This document shows positions 52,988 to 62,575 of a stretch of DNA of 64,000 nucleotides, piece after piece. The stretch comes from Paraburkholderia largidicola (GTDB lineage Bacteria; Pseudomonadota; Gammaproteobacteria; Burkholderiales; Burkholderiaceae). Positions within the stretch are counted from its first letter, which is position 1; each line of letters begins with the position of its first letter. The notes below the pieces were generated by a model, which saw only the letters and a program-made list of their open reading frames with translations, did no database searches and had not been told where the DNA came from. The position numbers were made by a program, and so were the translations under genes. The stretch spans positions 1,240,001 to 1,304,000 of the forward strand of contig NZ_AP023176.1 in NCBI RefSeq assembly GCF_013426895.1. The letters are read 5' to 3'.

Positions 52988-54010
52988 CTAGTTGCGCTCG
53001 CCCCGATTCTTCAACTGGTCAAGTAGTACCGCGGCAAGCAGAATGGCGCCGCGCACGAGGTATTGATAGAAGGCGTCGATATTCAGCAGGTTCATGACGT
53101 TCTCGACCGTGCCCATGATGAGCACGCCAACCACGACGCCTGAGATCGACGCGCGCCCGCCGAGCAGCGAAACGCCGCCGAGCACGCATGCCGAAATCAC
53201 ATTGAGTTCGAATCCTTCACCCGCATTGGGCTGCCCCGACGTGATCCGCGATGCGAGGATCACGCCCGCCAGAGCCGTCACGGCGCCCTGCACGAGAAAG
53301 ATGGTCACTCGTACGAGGTCCACGTTGATGCCGGCAAGCCGGGACGCTTCGGGATTGCCGCCGATCGCCAGCGTGTTGCGGCCATAGACGGTGTTGTTCA
53401 GCATCACGCCGAATACGACGAAGCACACCAGCGTGACCCAGATCGGCAGGGACACGCCGAACAGGGTCAGGCTGCCGAATGCGATGAAGCCTTCGGAAGA
53501 CACACCGACCGCCTGTCCATGGGACACGATGAACGCCAGCCCGCGGACGATTTCCATTGTCGCGAGCGTGGTGATCAGCGGGTTGATGCGCAGGTACGCA
53601 ATCACCGCACCATTGACGAAGCCGATGGCGCAACCTGCCGCCACGGCTGCTGTGACCGCAATCACGGCGCTTCCGGTTGCGTTGAGCACCATTGCGCACA
53701 GCACCCCAGAGAAGGCCACGGTGGAACCCACCGACAGATCGAAGTCGCGCGCTGCCAGGCAGAACATCATCGTGCACGCCACCATGCCGATCTGTGAAAT
53801 CGACAGCGCGAGTCCCAGCATGTTGTCGAGCGAAAAGAAGTGATCGACGCTGAATGACATCGCCGCGAACATCGCGATGAAGATCAGAACAAGGCTGTAT
53901 TCGGCAAATGATTCGCGCCATCTAAAGGGAAATGCGTCCGTCGACAGTTCTCGCGCGCCTGATGCACGGGCTACTGCCAGTTGATCGTCCGTTTGCACAT
54001 CTGTCTCCAT
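52988..54010 (-). CDS. araH: Sugar ABC transporter permease (AraH-like)
   Basis: This 340-residue RbsC/AraH-family permease has about ten hydrophobic segments. The region GLALSISQIGMVACTMMFCL, then AARDFDLSVGSTVAFSGVL, closely resembles E. coli AraH rather than RbsC. It forms the membrane channel with the ATPase (54012) and binding protein (55570). The ATG at 54010 lies 1 base past the ATPase stop. Confidence 0.85.
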   Translation of the reverse strand: METDVQTDDQLAVARASGARELSTDAFPFRWRESFAEYSLVLIFIAMFAAMSFSVDHFFSLDNMLGLALSISQIGMVACTMMFCLAARDFDLSVGSTVAFSGVLCAMVLNATGSAVIAVTAAVAAGCAIGFVNGAVIAYLRINPLITTLATMEIVRGLAFIVSHGQAVGVSSEGFIAFGSLTLFGVSLPIWVTLVCFVVFGVMLNNTVYGRNTLAIGGNPEASRLAGINVDLVRVTIFLVQGAVTALAGVILASRITSGQPNAGEGFELNVISACVLGGVSLLGGRASISGVVVGVLIMGTVENVMNLLNIDAFYQYLVRGAILLAAVLLDQLKNRGERN

Positions 54011-54011
54011 A

Positions 54012-55508
54012 TCAATGTGGGATGTCGGGCAACGCGAGAGAAAGCACGCTTTGCTCAGTTGCTGTCTCGCGATCGAGTTCGCCCGCAATACGCCCTTCGC
54101 GCATCACGACGACGCGGTCGGAAATGCCGAGCACTTCCGGTAATTCGGAAGACACCACTACGATCGCGCAACCACGCTCGGCAAGTTCATAGATGACGTT
54201 GTAGATCTCGTGCTTGGCGCCGATATCGATGCCACGCGTCGGCTCGTCGAGAATCACTACCCGCACGTCGGGCTCGGCCAGCCATCGCGCGAGAATCGCC
54301 TTCTGTTGATTGCCGCCGGACAAGAACCGGATCTTCTGGCGGCGGCTCGGGGTTTTGATCTGTAGCTGCCGGATGAATGCGTCGGCTACCCGTGCTTCCC
54401 GCTTGCGGTTCAGGAATACACCGCCGCGCGTCGAATGCCGTCGACAGCTGATGTTGATGTTGTCCGACACGCTCGCCATCGCGACGATGCCATCTTCCTT
54501 GCGGTCTTCCGGGCACAGCACGATCCCGTGGCGAATCGCCGAACGTGGACCGTCGACGCGTATGGCACGACCGTCGAGGCTGATCTCACCGATTTCCTTT
54601 TTCCTCGCGCCATACACGAGGTGCATCAGTTCGCTGCGTCCCGCGCCTACCAGCCCGAAGAAGCCGACGATCTCACCTTTGCGAACCTCGAACGTCGCGG
54701 GCGACGCGAGCGGCTTGCCCATCAGCGCCTTGGCCGACAGTCGCACCTCGCCGAGCGGTCGCTTCCTGTAGTGGTAAATATCGGCGATGTCGCGCCCCAC
54801 CATTTCTCTCACCAGTGTCTGACGCGGCAGATCCTTGAGTTCAGCGTGAGACCCGATCATCTTGCCGTCGCGAAAGACCGTGCATGCATCGCACAATTCA
54901 TAGATCTCATTCATCCGGTGCGAGATATAAATCAATGCGCGCTGTTCCTGTCGCAGTTGCCTGACGAGCCGGAAAAGCACTTCCGTTTCCGTGTGCGAGA
55001 GCGAGCTGGTCGGCTCGTCGAGCGCGATGACTTGCGCGTTGCGCATCAGCGCCTTGCAGATTTCGACCATCTGTCGCTGCGCAATGGACAGCTTGCGCAG
55101 ATTGATCGCGGGATCGAGATCGACGCCCATCGCGGCAAGACGCTCGCGTGCAACCGAAATCGCGCGCGACTTGCTGAACCAGCCGCCGCTGAGTGGCAAG
55201 CGCCCTAGTAAAAGGTTCTCCGCGACGCTCAGATCGGGCACATATTGAAGCTCCTGGTGTATGACGGCGACACCGCCCGCAATCGATGTCGCCGCGTTCG
55301 GAAAGCGCACTTCCTTTCCGTCGATCAGCATCCTTCCGGCATCGGGCTGATACTCGCCGCCGAGTATCTTCAACAGCGTCGACTTTCCCGCGCCGTTCTC
55401 TCCCATCAGACCGTGCACTTCGCCCGCGCGAACCTCGAACGACACGCCAGAGAGAGCGCGCACGCCAGGAAAGACCTTCGACACATTTTCAAAGCGCAGG
55501 AACGACAC
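54012..55508 (-). CDS. araG: Sugar ABC transporter ATP-binding protein (AraG-like)
   Basis: This 498-residue tandem ATPase carries Walker A in the first half ([11 protein letters not shown], ~residue 37) and the signature [17 protein letters not shown] with Walker [15 protein letters not shown] in the second half. Segments [20 protein letters not shown] and GRDIADIY match AraG of E. coli most closely. As in that family the second Walker A is degenerate ([11 protein letters not shown]). It energises arabinose-type sugar import. Confidence 0.88.
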   Translation of the reverse strand: MSFLRFENVSKVFPGVRALSGVSFEVRAGEVHGLMGENGAGKSTLLKILGGEYQPDAGRMLIDGKEVRFPNAATSIAGGVAVIHQELQYVPDLSVAENLLLGRLPLSGGWFSKSRAISVARERLAAMGVDLDPAINLRKLSIAQRQMVEICKALMRNAQVIALDEPTSSLSHTETEVLFRLVRQLRQEQRALIYISHRMNEIYELCDACTVFRDGKMIGSHAELKDLPRQTLVREMVGRDIADIYHYRKRPLGEVRLSAKALMGKPLASPATFEVRKGEIVGFFGLVGAGRSELMHLVYGARKKEIGEISLDGRAIRVDGPRSAIRHGIVLCPEDRKEDGIVAMASVSDNINISCRRHSTRGGVFLNRKREARVADAFIRQLQIKTPSRRQKIRFLSGGNQQKAILARWLAEPDVRVVILDEPTRGIDIGAKHEIYNVIYELAERGCAIVVVSSELPEVLGISDRVVVMREGRIAGELDRETATEQSVLSLALPDIPH

Positions 55509-55569
55509 GTTGCCTCCATTGATGTAGATGCCGACGAGCGGCGCAGCGCACTGCCGCCCACTGCCAGAC

Positions 55570-56571
55570 TCATTTGCTCACGACAAGACCCATTTTTTCC
55601 CGCACCTGATTCACATCGTCGCGGGTCGCGAGCATGCCTGTCGTCAAGGTGAGCAACGGCGGCTCCTTGCCCGTCTTGATCCACTCGTAGACGAGCGTGG
55701 ATGTCTCCGCACCGTGCCGCTTGGGGCTGATGATCACCGTGCCGAAGAATCCCGTCGGCTGCGGCTTCTTGAATTCGTTGAGCGCGGATTCCGATCCGCC
55801 GACACCGACACCGACCATGTTGTCGGCCTTGATTCCGCGTCCCTCGGCGGCCCGCACGGCGCCGAGCACGGACTCGTCGTTCAGCCCGAACGCAACCCAA
55901 TGCTTGAACTGCGGGTTCTTGGTGAGCGCGATGTTCGCTGCATTGAAGCCGTTTTCGGTGTCGGGATGATTCATCGGCGCGTTGATGACGTTCGCGCGAG
56001 GCAGTCCTGCGGCGACCAGTGCACCCGCTGCTGCCGCCGTGCGATCGTGCGAGGTCGGGAGCTGGTCGTAGCTCACGTCGATGGCGCCCACGTCCTTCAT
56101 GGCCCACCCGCGTCGCTTCACTTCCGACGCAATGCTCTCGCCAGCCTGCCTGCCGATTTCCGACGCCGAGATGCCCATGTAAGGCACAGACGCAATCGGC
56201 TTACCCGTCCCGTCGACCAGACGGTCGTCGACCGTCATCATCTTCAGTCCATCTGCTTTCGCCTTCGCGACGATGCCTGGCCCCAGCTTCACGTCGGGCG
56301 TGCAGATGACGAAACCTTGCGCCTTCTGCGCCGCGAGATTGTCGATTGCGCTCATCACCTTCTCGCCCGATGGCGCCGCGATCTTGACCAGCGTAAAGCC
56401 CTTCTCGCGCGCAGCCATTTCGGCAAACTTCCATTCGTCCTGAAACCATGGCTCTTCGGGTTGCTTCACCAGAAAGCCGATCTTGACCGGTTCATCGGCA
56501 TTCGACGGCGTCGGATTACTTAGCAACCCTAAACTACATGCAATCAGGCACGTCAGCTTCGTGATGTTCAT
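55570..56571 (-). CDS. araF: Sugar-binding periplasmic protein (AraF-like)
   Basis: This 333-residue binding protein has a signal peptide ([20 protein letters not shown]). The mature start [20 protein letters not shown], with [20 protein letters not shown] and [19 protein letters not shown], is very close to the L-arabinose-binding protein AraF. L-arabinose, D-galactose or D-fucose are ligands of characterised relatives. The Met at 56571 gives the correct signal peptide. The neighbouring enzymes are not those of the usual E. coli (AraBAD) pathway. Confidence 0.88.
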   Translation of the reverse strand: MNITKLTCLIACSLGLLSNPTPSNADEPVKIGFLVKQPEEPWFQDEWKFAEMAAREKGFTLVKIAAPSGEKVMSAIDNLAAQKAQGFVICTPDVKLGPGIVAKAKADGLKMMTVDDRLVDGTGKPIASVPYMGISASEIGRQAGESIASEVKRRGWAMKDVGAIDVSYDQLPTSHDRTAAAAGALVAAGLPRANVINAPMNHPDTENGFNAANIALTKNPQFKHWVAFGLNDESVLGAVRAAEGRGIKADNMVGVGVGGSESALNEFKKPQPTGFFGTVIISPKRHGAETSTLVYEWIKTGKEPPLLTLTTGMLATRDDVNQVREKMGLVVSK

Positions 56572-56697
56572 GGTTGTCTCCTTCCAGCTCGGTATGACCT
56601 GCGTCTTGACCGCGTATGTCGATGGGTCTGCGCGTCGCGGCCATCGCGCATCCTCTTTCACGCAGACGCCGCTTCGACGGTGTCTGCGCATTCGGTA

Positions 56698-57471
56698 TCA
56701 CACAGCCGTCCAGCCTCCGTCGATCTTCAGCGTCGCACCGGTAATCAGCGCAGCCGCATTCGATGCGAGAAACACCACCGGCTCCGCCACGTTCTCAGGT
56801 TCGCCGATCCGGCGCAGCGGAATTCGCGCCAGCAAGGAATTCAGCGATGCTTCGTTCTCGAGCCAGCCTTTGGTACTGTCCGTGCGGATGAATGTCGGCG
56901 CGACTGCATTCACGCGGATGTGATGCGGCGCCCATTCGACGGCGAGACACTGCGTCATGTGGATCATCGCGGCTTTCGTCATGCAGTAGATCGACTCGCC
57001 ATCGAGCGCAACAAAGCCCGCCTGCGAAGCGATATTGATGATCGATCCGCGCTTGCGCGCCGCCATCGTGCGTGCAGCCGCCTGAGACGCGAAGAATGCA
57101 CCTTTGACGTTCAGGTCGAACATCGCGTCGTAGTCGTCGGCATTGACCTGCATGGCGGGCGCCGGCCGGCTGTGACCCGCGTTATTGACCAGCACGGATA
57201 ACGGACCCAGTTCCGTCTCCACCTGCGCGACAGCCCGCTCAATCGATTCGAGCGACAGCATGTCCATATGAACCGCGATCGCTTTGACGCCATCTTCGCG
57301 CAACGCTTTCGCGAGTGCCTCGCCGGCCCGCACGTCGCGACAGCCGAGCGCGACGGCGGCGCCTGCTTCGGCGAGTGCTCTCGCGCACGCATAGCCGATT
57401 CCTCGTGTCGCGCCCGTGACGAGCGCGATTTCCCCATTCAATGCGAAGGGGTTGGCTGCAGTGTCAGACAT
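56698..57471 (-). CDS. Short-chain dehydrogenase/reductase in the sugar operon
   Basis: This 257-residue classical SDR has TGATRGIGYACARAL, VLVNNAGHSRP and the catalytic IINIASQAGFVALDGESIYCMTK region (Ser, Tyr, Lys). The C-terminus LKIDGGWT is typical. The start at 57471 has AGAGAGAA just upstream. It likely oxidises the imported sugar or an acid derived from it. Confidence 0.88.
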   Translation of the reverse strand: MSDTAANPFALNGEIALVTGATRGIGYACARALAEAGAAVALGCRDVRAGEALAKALREDGVKAIAVHMDMLSLESIERAVAQVETELGPLSVLVNNAGHSRPAPAMQVNADDYDAMFDLNVKGAFFASQAAARTMAARKRGSIINIASQAGFVALDGESIYCMTKAAMIHMTQCLAVEWAPHHIRVNAVAPTFIRTDSTKGWLENEASLNSLLARIPLRRIGEPENVAEPVVFLASNAAALITGATLKIDGGWTAV

Positions 57472-57517
57472 GGTTCTCTCTACCTTGATCAAGCAGCGGG
57501 AATCATTCCCGCGTCGA

Positions 57518-58300
57518 CTACACGTTCAGGATGTTTTCCAGCCAGCCACGCAGGCCCGGCGTGCATACGATCACCTGATTGCCCTGCGTGAGGCATTCTT
57601 TGGTCAGGAATTCGTTGACCCATCCGCCGGCTTCTTCAACGAGCAGTACGGCCGCCGCCGCGTCCCATGAGTTGATGTGCAATTCGCAGTAGGCGTCCTG
57701 CCGCCCCATCGCGACATAGGCGATTCCGAGTGCACCTGATCCGCGCCGCTTCACGCCTGCACCAAGCGCATGCAATTTCTCGAGCACCTTTGCAGATCGT
57801 TCGAACGGGACGCGCGACGACCAGCCGAGTTCGACAACCGACTGCCGTATCTCCGCAATCGTGCTGACCTTGATGGGTTGTCCATTCACCGTCGCGCCAT
57901 GCCCTCTGCGCGCCGCGAACAGCTCGTCAGACATGGGGTCGTACAGCACGCCGATTTCCGTCTTGCCGCGTAGGACAAACGCAATCGACACGCAGAAATA
58001 CGGCACGCCACGCGCGAAATCAGCCGTCCCGTCGATCGGATCGACGATCCACACGCTATCGCCCACTTCGCCGCCGCTCTCTTCGCCGAAGAAGGCGTCG
58101 TCCGGAAACGATGCGGAGAGTCGCGCGGCGATCAGTTGTTCGACTTCTCCGTCCGTTTCGGTCAGATAGTCCTGAGGGCCTTTGAACTTGAAGTTCAATG
58201 CATCGTCGCGAGCGAGGAAACGCGTGCGTATCAATTGCCCCGCCTCTCTGGCGATCGCACACGCAACCGAAAATCGCAGATTCATCAACACATCGGCCAT
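57518..58300 (-). CDS. Inositol monophosphatase-family phosphatase
   Basis: This 260-residue protein has the metal-binding FFGEESG, WIVDPIDGTADFARGVPYF (IMP motif DPIDGT) and C-terminal INSWDAAAAVLLVEEAGGWV motif. A ribosome site GGAGG lies 5 bases before the Met at 58300, preferred over Mets upstream. In this setting it could dephosphorylate a sugar phosphate or sugar-acid phosphate; inositol phosphate remains possible. Confidence 0.88.
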   Translation of the reverse strand: MADVLMNLRFSVACAIAREAGQLIRTRFLARDDALNFKFKGPQDYLTETDGEVEQLIAARLSASFPDDAFFGEESGGEVGDSVWIVDPIDGTADFARGVPYFCVSIAFVLRGKTEIGVLYDPMSDELFAARRGHGATVNGQPIKVSTIAEIRQSVVELGWSSRVPFERSAKVLEKLHALGAGVKRRGSGALGIAYVAMGRQDAYCELHINSWDAAAAVLLVEEAGGWVNEFLTKECLTQGNQVIVCTPGLRGWLENILNV

Positions 58301-58347
58301 GAAGTCCTCCATTGAACGGGCATGCTCTTTTTCACTCACACTCGCAC

Positions 58348-58773
58348 TCACATCGGCAGAGTGCCTTTACGCAGCAGCATATTCCCGTACACGCGCGTTT
58401 CGCCAGTCACGACGATCGCCACCGCCTTCGATGCGCGCGCCTTGAACTCGGCAGGCGGCAACGAATCGACTTCGAGATGCGGCGCGTGCGTCTTCGCCAC
58501 TGAAATGAAATCGCTCATCACCGGCAGCAGTTCCGAAGGCTTGTCCCGCACTTCCATGCGCGTGACCGTCTGTGCGCCCTTGTCCAGCGGCAACACGGAA
58601 AGGATCGCGTCGAGCACGCGCGGACCGTCGGCTGCGTCCTGCCGGATGAGTTGCGGACCGGCGCTCAACGCCGGGTAGTTGCGATCGACGATGGCGATGT
58701 CCTCGCCATGGCCCATTGCGCGCAGCACCGAAAGCAGTTCCGGGCCAAGCAGCGGGTCGATATTCCTGAGCAT
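58348..58773 (-). CDS. RbsD/FucU-family sugar mutarotase
   Basis: This 141-residue protein has the RbsD/FucU pattern: LLGPELLSVLRAMGHGEDIAIVDRNYPA near the N-terminus (in parts; His ~22 and Asp ~29), and C-terminal VVTGETRVYGNMLLRKG. These enzymes interconvert pyranose and furanose or alpha and beta forms of ribose, fucose and related sugars. It is the first gene of the sugar operon. The Met at 58773 matches the family start; upstream open sequence does not. Confidence 0.88.
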   Translation of the reverse strand: MLRNIDPLLGPELLSVLRAMGHGEDIAIVDRNYPALSAGPQLIRQDAADGPRVLDAILSVLPLDKGAQTVTRMEVRDKPSELLPVMSDFISVAKTHAPHLEVDSLPPAEFKARASKAVAIVVTGETRVYGNMLLRKGTLPM

Positions 58774-59120
58774 CGTTTCACCATTCAAAGGTTGAGTTGG
58801 ACGGAAAGCGTCGGTTGCAGTCGCAGGTGTGATGACGGGCCACTCGACATCGCGACGACCATGCGCGACACCGAGCGCATTGCCGCCGATCCGAACATCA
58901 GCCTGTTGTGGCTTGCGTTGGACAAAATGCGCGATGGCGATGCTGCGGCCCATCTCAATCCTCCCATCCGACAGAAGCGAAACTGCATTCCGTTTGTTTG
59001 TAGTTTAAACAAACGAAACTACAGATAAACTGTGGTTTACACCCTTATTTTTGTTATCAGGATGCATTTGAAGACCGAACAGAATGCATCTAGGATGCAA
59101 AATAATTACGATACGCGCCG
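58774..59120. promoter_or_regulatory. Divergent control region of the sugar operon and ROK regulator
   Basis: CGTTTGTTT (58991-58999) and AAACAAACG (59007-59015) form a 9-bp inverted repeat with a 7-base centre, resembling operators of XylR-type ROK repressors. AAACTACAG (59016-59024) and CTGTGGTTT (59030-59038) form a second, near-perfect one directly beside it. Both lie in an AT-rich core between the two start points. Confidence 0.55.
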
Positions 59121-60623
59121 ATGAAACCATCCAGACCACTTCGCTCTGCCATTGACGAAATCGAAGCCAGCACGAAGGCAGCGAGGCTACGCAGCGTCCT
59201 GCCTGAAATCGAGCAGCGCCTCACTGCCGGTGCGCGCATTGCCGACATCGTGCAGGCGCTCAACGACAATGGGCTCGCCATCACGACGGCGACGTTGAAG
59301 AGCTACCTGTACAGGTTTCGAAAGGCCGCCCGGGAACAGGACCTCGATAACCGGGGGACGCATCCGGCTCCCTTTCCCGACGCGTCGCCGGATAGCCGCC
59401 TGCCTCTGCACGAGCATGCGATAGCCTCCGCAAGCACGCCGCGGGAAACCGCTTCGACGACCCCCATGCTGCTGCGTCACATCAACACGGCGAGATGTCT
59501 GCGGCAACTCAGGCGCGGCGCAACGCTGAGTCGAGCGGACCTGTCGCGCGAACTGGGTTTGACGCGCGCCACGATCGGCCATGCGGTCAAGGAACTGATC
59601 GACTCCGGGCTCGTCGTCGAGACATCCGACCGTTCCGCTGGCGTCCGGCCGGGCCGGCCGGGTTCAGGGGTGCGCCTGAACCCTCAGGGGGCATACGCGA
59701 TTGGAATCGATATCTCCAGCCTTACCCTGACAGCGGTACTGGTCGATCTGGGAATGCGCATCGTGCATCGGATCAGCGAATCCGTCGAAGCCCACGCCGA
59801 TGACGTCGATCGCGTGGTCGAACAGATTGCAAGCCTGCCGGGACGGCTTCTGAAAGAGACCGCCATCGATTCGAACCGGGTTCATGGTGTCTGCGTCTCC
59901 GTGCCCGGGCTCGTCGACCACAGTGGCCGGGTTGTCGTCGCGCCCTTTCTGCGTTGGCGCGACGTACCGTTGAAACAGATGCTGACGGACCACAGAGACA
60001 TGCCGTGGCCCATCACGATCTGCAACGACGCGGTCGCCTTTGCCAATGCCGAACGGACCATCGCACGCGAGCAGGATGCGCAAGACATGCTGCTCATCCT
60101 GCTCACCGAGGGCCTGGGCGGTGCAATCGTCCAGCGCGGTCAGATACTTGAAGGCGCGCACGGATATGCGGGCGAACTGGGACACATGGTGATGGGAGCA
60201 ACGCCCGGCGCCATCGGAACGCAGACATTCGAGCTGCTCGCGGGCTATGAGCGCTTTCGCCCATTCCTCCCCAAGGACCGCACGCTCGCCGACGGATTGC
60301 AATGGCTCGCGAGCGTCGGCACGGATGCCTCTACACCAGAGCTCGATGAGACATTTGACGAGTGGGCGAACGTGCTCACGACGGGCTTCCTCAATCTCGT
60401 CTATCTGCTGGACCCTGAGAAGATTGTTTTAGGCGGTCCATTGAGCGCTCTGTTTCCCCGTGTGGAACCGAAAGTCAAGAAATTGCTCGCTACCAATCTA
60501 TTGCATGGCTTCAAGGCACCGCCGATTTATATGACGCGACTCGGTGCGGATGGCGCGGCGATCGGGGCCGCATCCATAGTGCGGAATCAACTGTTCTCGT
60601 TGCCTCGCCTTCATCAGGACTGA
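59121..60623 (+). CDS. ROK-family transcriptional regulator with an extra N-terminal domain
   Basis: The protein has 500 residues. Residues ~1-72 form a helical, basic segment (ARIADIVQALNDNGLAITTA then TLKSYLYRFRKA) that resembles small DNA-binding proteins of the TraK/KfrB type. A linker follows, then a ROK winged helix (INTARCLRQLRRGATLSRAD, LGLTRATIGHAVKELIDSGL, ~residues 122-170) and a ROK sugar-binding domain (GIDISSLTLTAVLVDLG, EGLGGAIVQRGQILEGAHGY, AGELGHMV). The zinc motif CxCGxxGC is absent. It is divergent from the sugar operon, the probable target. Confidence 0.85.
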   Translation: MKPSRPLRSAIDEIEASTKAARLRSVLPEIEQRLTAGARIADIVQALNDNGLAITTATLKSYLYRFRKAAREQDLDNRGTHPAPFPDASPDSRLPLHEHAIASASTPRETASTTPMLLRHINTARCLRQLRRGATLSRADLSRELGLTRATIGHAVKELIDSGLVVETSDRSAGVRPGRPGSGVRLNPQGAYAIGIDISSLTLTAVLVDLGMRIVHRISESVEAHADDVDRVVEQIASLPGRLLKETAIDSNRVHGVCVSVPGLVDHSGRVVVAPFLRWRDVPLKQMLTDHRDMPWPITICNDAVAFANAERTIAREQDAQDMLLILLTEGLGGAIVQRGQILEGAHGYAGELGHMVMGATPGAIGTQTFELLAGYERFRPFLPKDRTLADGLQWLASVGTDASTPELDETFDEWANVLTTGFLNLVYLLDPEKIVLGGPLSALFPRVEPKVKKLLATNLLHGFKAPPIYMTRLGADGAAIGAASIVRNQLFSLPRLHQD

Positions 60624-60664
60624 CCGGGTGGACTTTCGCGGAAGCTCTGTCCCGTGCATCTGAA

Positions 60665-60691
60665 CGCCGGCAAGCTGTCCAGCCGCCGGCG
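60665..60691. terminator. Hairpin between convergent ROK regulator and GST genes
   Basis: CGCCGGC (60665-60671) and GCCGGCG (60685-60691) form a 7-bp stem. No T run follows, so a termination role is only suggested by its position. Confidence 0.35.
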
Positions 60692-60744
60692 CAGCGTTTC
60701 ATATCGCCGTCATCGCCCGGGCGTCGGCCGATGACAACCAGCTT

Positions 60745-61389
60745 CTACGCCGGATTCATCACCGACGCACGTCCATCGACTCTTTCTTTCCATGCGCGAA
60801 GCGCATTGCACTCAGCCGGCACATCGATCCTGGCGAAGCCCGCGAACAGCAGCCCAGCCCAGACGGTGATGTCGGCCATCGAGAACGCATCGCCCGCCAC
60901 ATAAGGCTGGGCTTCGAGCACGCTATCGAAATAGCGCATGCCCGCCACGGCCCGCTCGCCCTGGAGCTTTCCCCACTCGGCGCGAGCCGCCCATTGCGGC
61001 TGCTTGAACTCGCGCAGCGCATCGCCCAACCCATCCGTCGCGTGGTGAAAATAAATGCCGACGGCATCGATGAGTTCCGACTCGGCGCGCTTTTGCATCA
61101 TGTGAATCACGCCTTTGTCGCGCGCGGTCTTGCCCGTGAGGATCGGGTCGCCGTCCAGATTGTCGAGGTACTCGGTAATCGCCGTACATTCGGCGATGCG
61201 CGTTCCATCGTCGAGTTCGAGCACCGGCACGGTGCCCGTTGGATTGATCTTCAAAAACGCAGCCTGTTTGTGTTCCGCCGCGGGCAGGTCGACCTTGACG
61301 AACTCGACCTGCGAAGCGAGTTGCTTCTCGGCCAGCACGATGCGAATGCGCAAAGGATTCGGGAACCCGGGGACGTCATAGATTTTCAT
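60745..61389 (-). CDS. Glutathione S-transferase
   Basis: This 214-residue protein has an N-terminal thioredoxin fold (MKIYDVPGFPNPLRIRIVLA, then NPTGTVPVLELDDGTRIAEC with the cis-Pro and glutathione-binding E/C segment, ~residues 49-68) and a C-terminal helical domain with DAFSMADITVWAGLLFAGF. It conjugates or reduces electrophiles with glutathione. It is divergent from a TetR regulator, and the intergenic region carries three operator-like repeats, so it is probably an inducible detoxification gene. Confidence 0.9.
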   Translation of the reverse strand: MKIYDVPGFPNPLRIRIVLAEKQLASQVEFVKVDLPAAEHKQAAFLKINPTGTVPVLELDDGTRIAECTAITEYLDNLDGDPILTGKTARDKGVIHMMQKRAESELIDAVGIYFHHATDGLGDALREFKQPQWAARAEWGKLQGERAVAGMRYFDSVLEAQPYVAGDAFSMADITVWAGLLFAGFARIDVPAECNALRAWKERVDGRASVMNPA

Positions 61390-61412
61390 TTCCAGTCCTT
61401 GATCGAAGTGAA

Positions 61413-61513
61413 CTTACCAACCGCTAAGTAAGTGAGAGCGAATCGTAGAGACCGTTGGACCACTGTGTCAAGACTTACTTATCGATAAGTAAGCTTACGA
61501 ACCGCTTGGTAAG
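61413..61513. promoter_or_regulatory. Three CTTAC-N10-GTAAG operators between gst and tetR
   Basis: Three 20-bp units share the frame CTTAC-N10-GTAAG: 61413-61432, 61474-61493 and 61494-61513. The middle one, CTTACTTATCGATAAGTAAG, is a perfect 20-bp palindrome and directly abuts the third. A TGCTATGAT extended -10 for the tetR gene follows at 61519-61527. These are very probable binding sites of the TetR protein encoded at 61535. Confidence 0.75.
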
Positions 61514-61534
61514 CAATCTGCTATGATCACGCGC

Positions 61535-62101
61535 ATGAATACTCCCGACACGAAAAGCCGCATCCTCGCGGTGGCGCGCCACATGGTGCAGGCCCACGGA
61601 TACAACGCGCTCAGCATCCGCGAGGTCGCGAACGAAGTCGGCATCAAGGGGCCCGCCGTCCACCATCACTATCCGACCAAGGGCGACCTCGGCGCGGCGC
61701 TCGCGCGGCAATACAGCGACGATGCAGTCGAATTTCTGGAGAGATTGCTCGATCAGCACAAAAGCGAGCGCGCGACCTTCGACCAGTACGTCAAGGTCTT
61801 TCGGGCCGCCCTCGAGAACGAGAACCGCATGTGCTTGAGCGGCATCATGGCCGCCGAGCATCACGATCTTCCCGCGGAGGTTCAGGTCGAGGTGCAGCGA
61901 TTCATGGATATCAACATCGAATGGCTGACTCGCCTGCTTTCGCTCGATGCCGGGCGAAAGGACAAGAAAGCCAACAAGGCGCGTGCAACGGCAATCTTCG
62001 CAGCAATCGAAGGGGCGCAACTCATTGCGCGCGGCCGATCCGATATCCGGGTCTTCGATGAAACACTGCGTGCGTATCGAACGCACGGGCTTATTCCCTG
62101 A
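61535..62101 (+). CDS. TetR-family transcriptional regulator
   Basis: This 188-residue repressor has the TetR DNA-binding domain (SRILAVARHMVQAHGYNALS, then IREVANEVGIKGPAVHHHYP and TKGDLGAAL, residues ~7-55) and a C-terminal ligand domain. An ATG at 61523 overlaps a TATGAT -10-like box, so the ATG at 61535 is preferred; transcription would then start near the start codon, giving a very short leader. It is divergent from the GST gene, with palindromic sites between. Confidence 0.87.
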   Translation: MNTPDTKSRILAVARHMVQAHGYNALSIREVANEVGIKGPAVHHHYPTKGDLGAALARQYSDDAVEFLERLLDQHKSERATFDQYVKVFRAALENENRMCLSGIMAAEHHDLPAEVQVEVQRFMDINIEWLTRLLSLDAGRKDKKANKARATAIFAAIEGAQLIARGRSDIRVFDETLRAYRTHGLIP

Positions 62102-62575
62102 CGCTCAGGGAATGCCGGCTGTCAGCTTTCAAAGCCGTCTCCGTCGATACAAACTAGAAATAAAAATAACGCCGCAATAGCATCCGACGATTATCGTCGG
62201 TAAGCGGCTTCGACAGCTCGACGTTCTCGATGACTGCCCCAATCAACGGCTTATAGCGACACACCCGCGACCCGGCTGACCCAGCGCTGTGCTCATGACG
62301 TTCTCCGTTGACGAACCGGAACGTGACTGACCCATCCATTCCTGCCCCGTGTTCATCGCTGCTGTGTAGCTTCGACGAAACACTCATTTTTTATATCGCA
62401 CGCGGCTCCCCATATTCGAAGGTTTTACCGGCACTGATTCAAATCCCACTCACCTGATTGAATGGCTGTGCATATCACCGTATCTGCGTTCATGAGACTC
62501 TAGTTTGTCGCGTTCGGCGCGGTTCTTCCGTTTTGAACGCGATGTACTTTTTTCTCACTCACCTACGGGGTTGAT
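62102..62575. other. Low-GC intergenic region with a dioxygenase gene fragment
   Basis: About 470 bases between tetR and the FeeM-like gene. It contains the TauD-like fragment listed separately at 62154-62258. The part before the FeeM-like gene is AT-richer and should hold its promoter; a GGGG-TTGAT ribosome site precedes that gene. Confidence 0.4.
62154..62258 (-). pseudogene. N-terminal fragment of a TauD/TfdA-type dioxygenase
   Basis: A minus-strand frame reads YKPLIGAVIENVELSKPLTD then DNRRMLLRRYFYF and stop. The phrase G-A-x-I-x-x-V-x-L-S-K-P-L-T-D is characteristic of the first strand and helix of taurine/2,4-D dioxygenases. The catalytic domain is absent, so only a scrap remains. The match is short. 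Confidence 0.4.
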
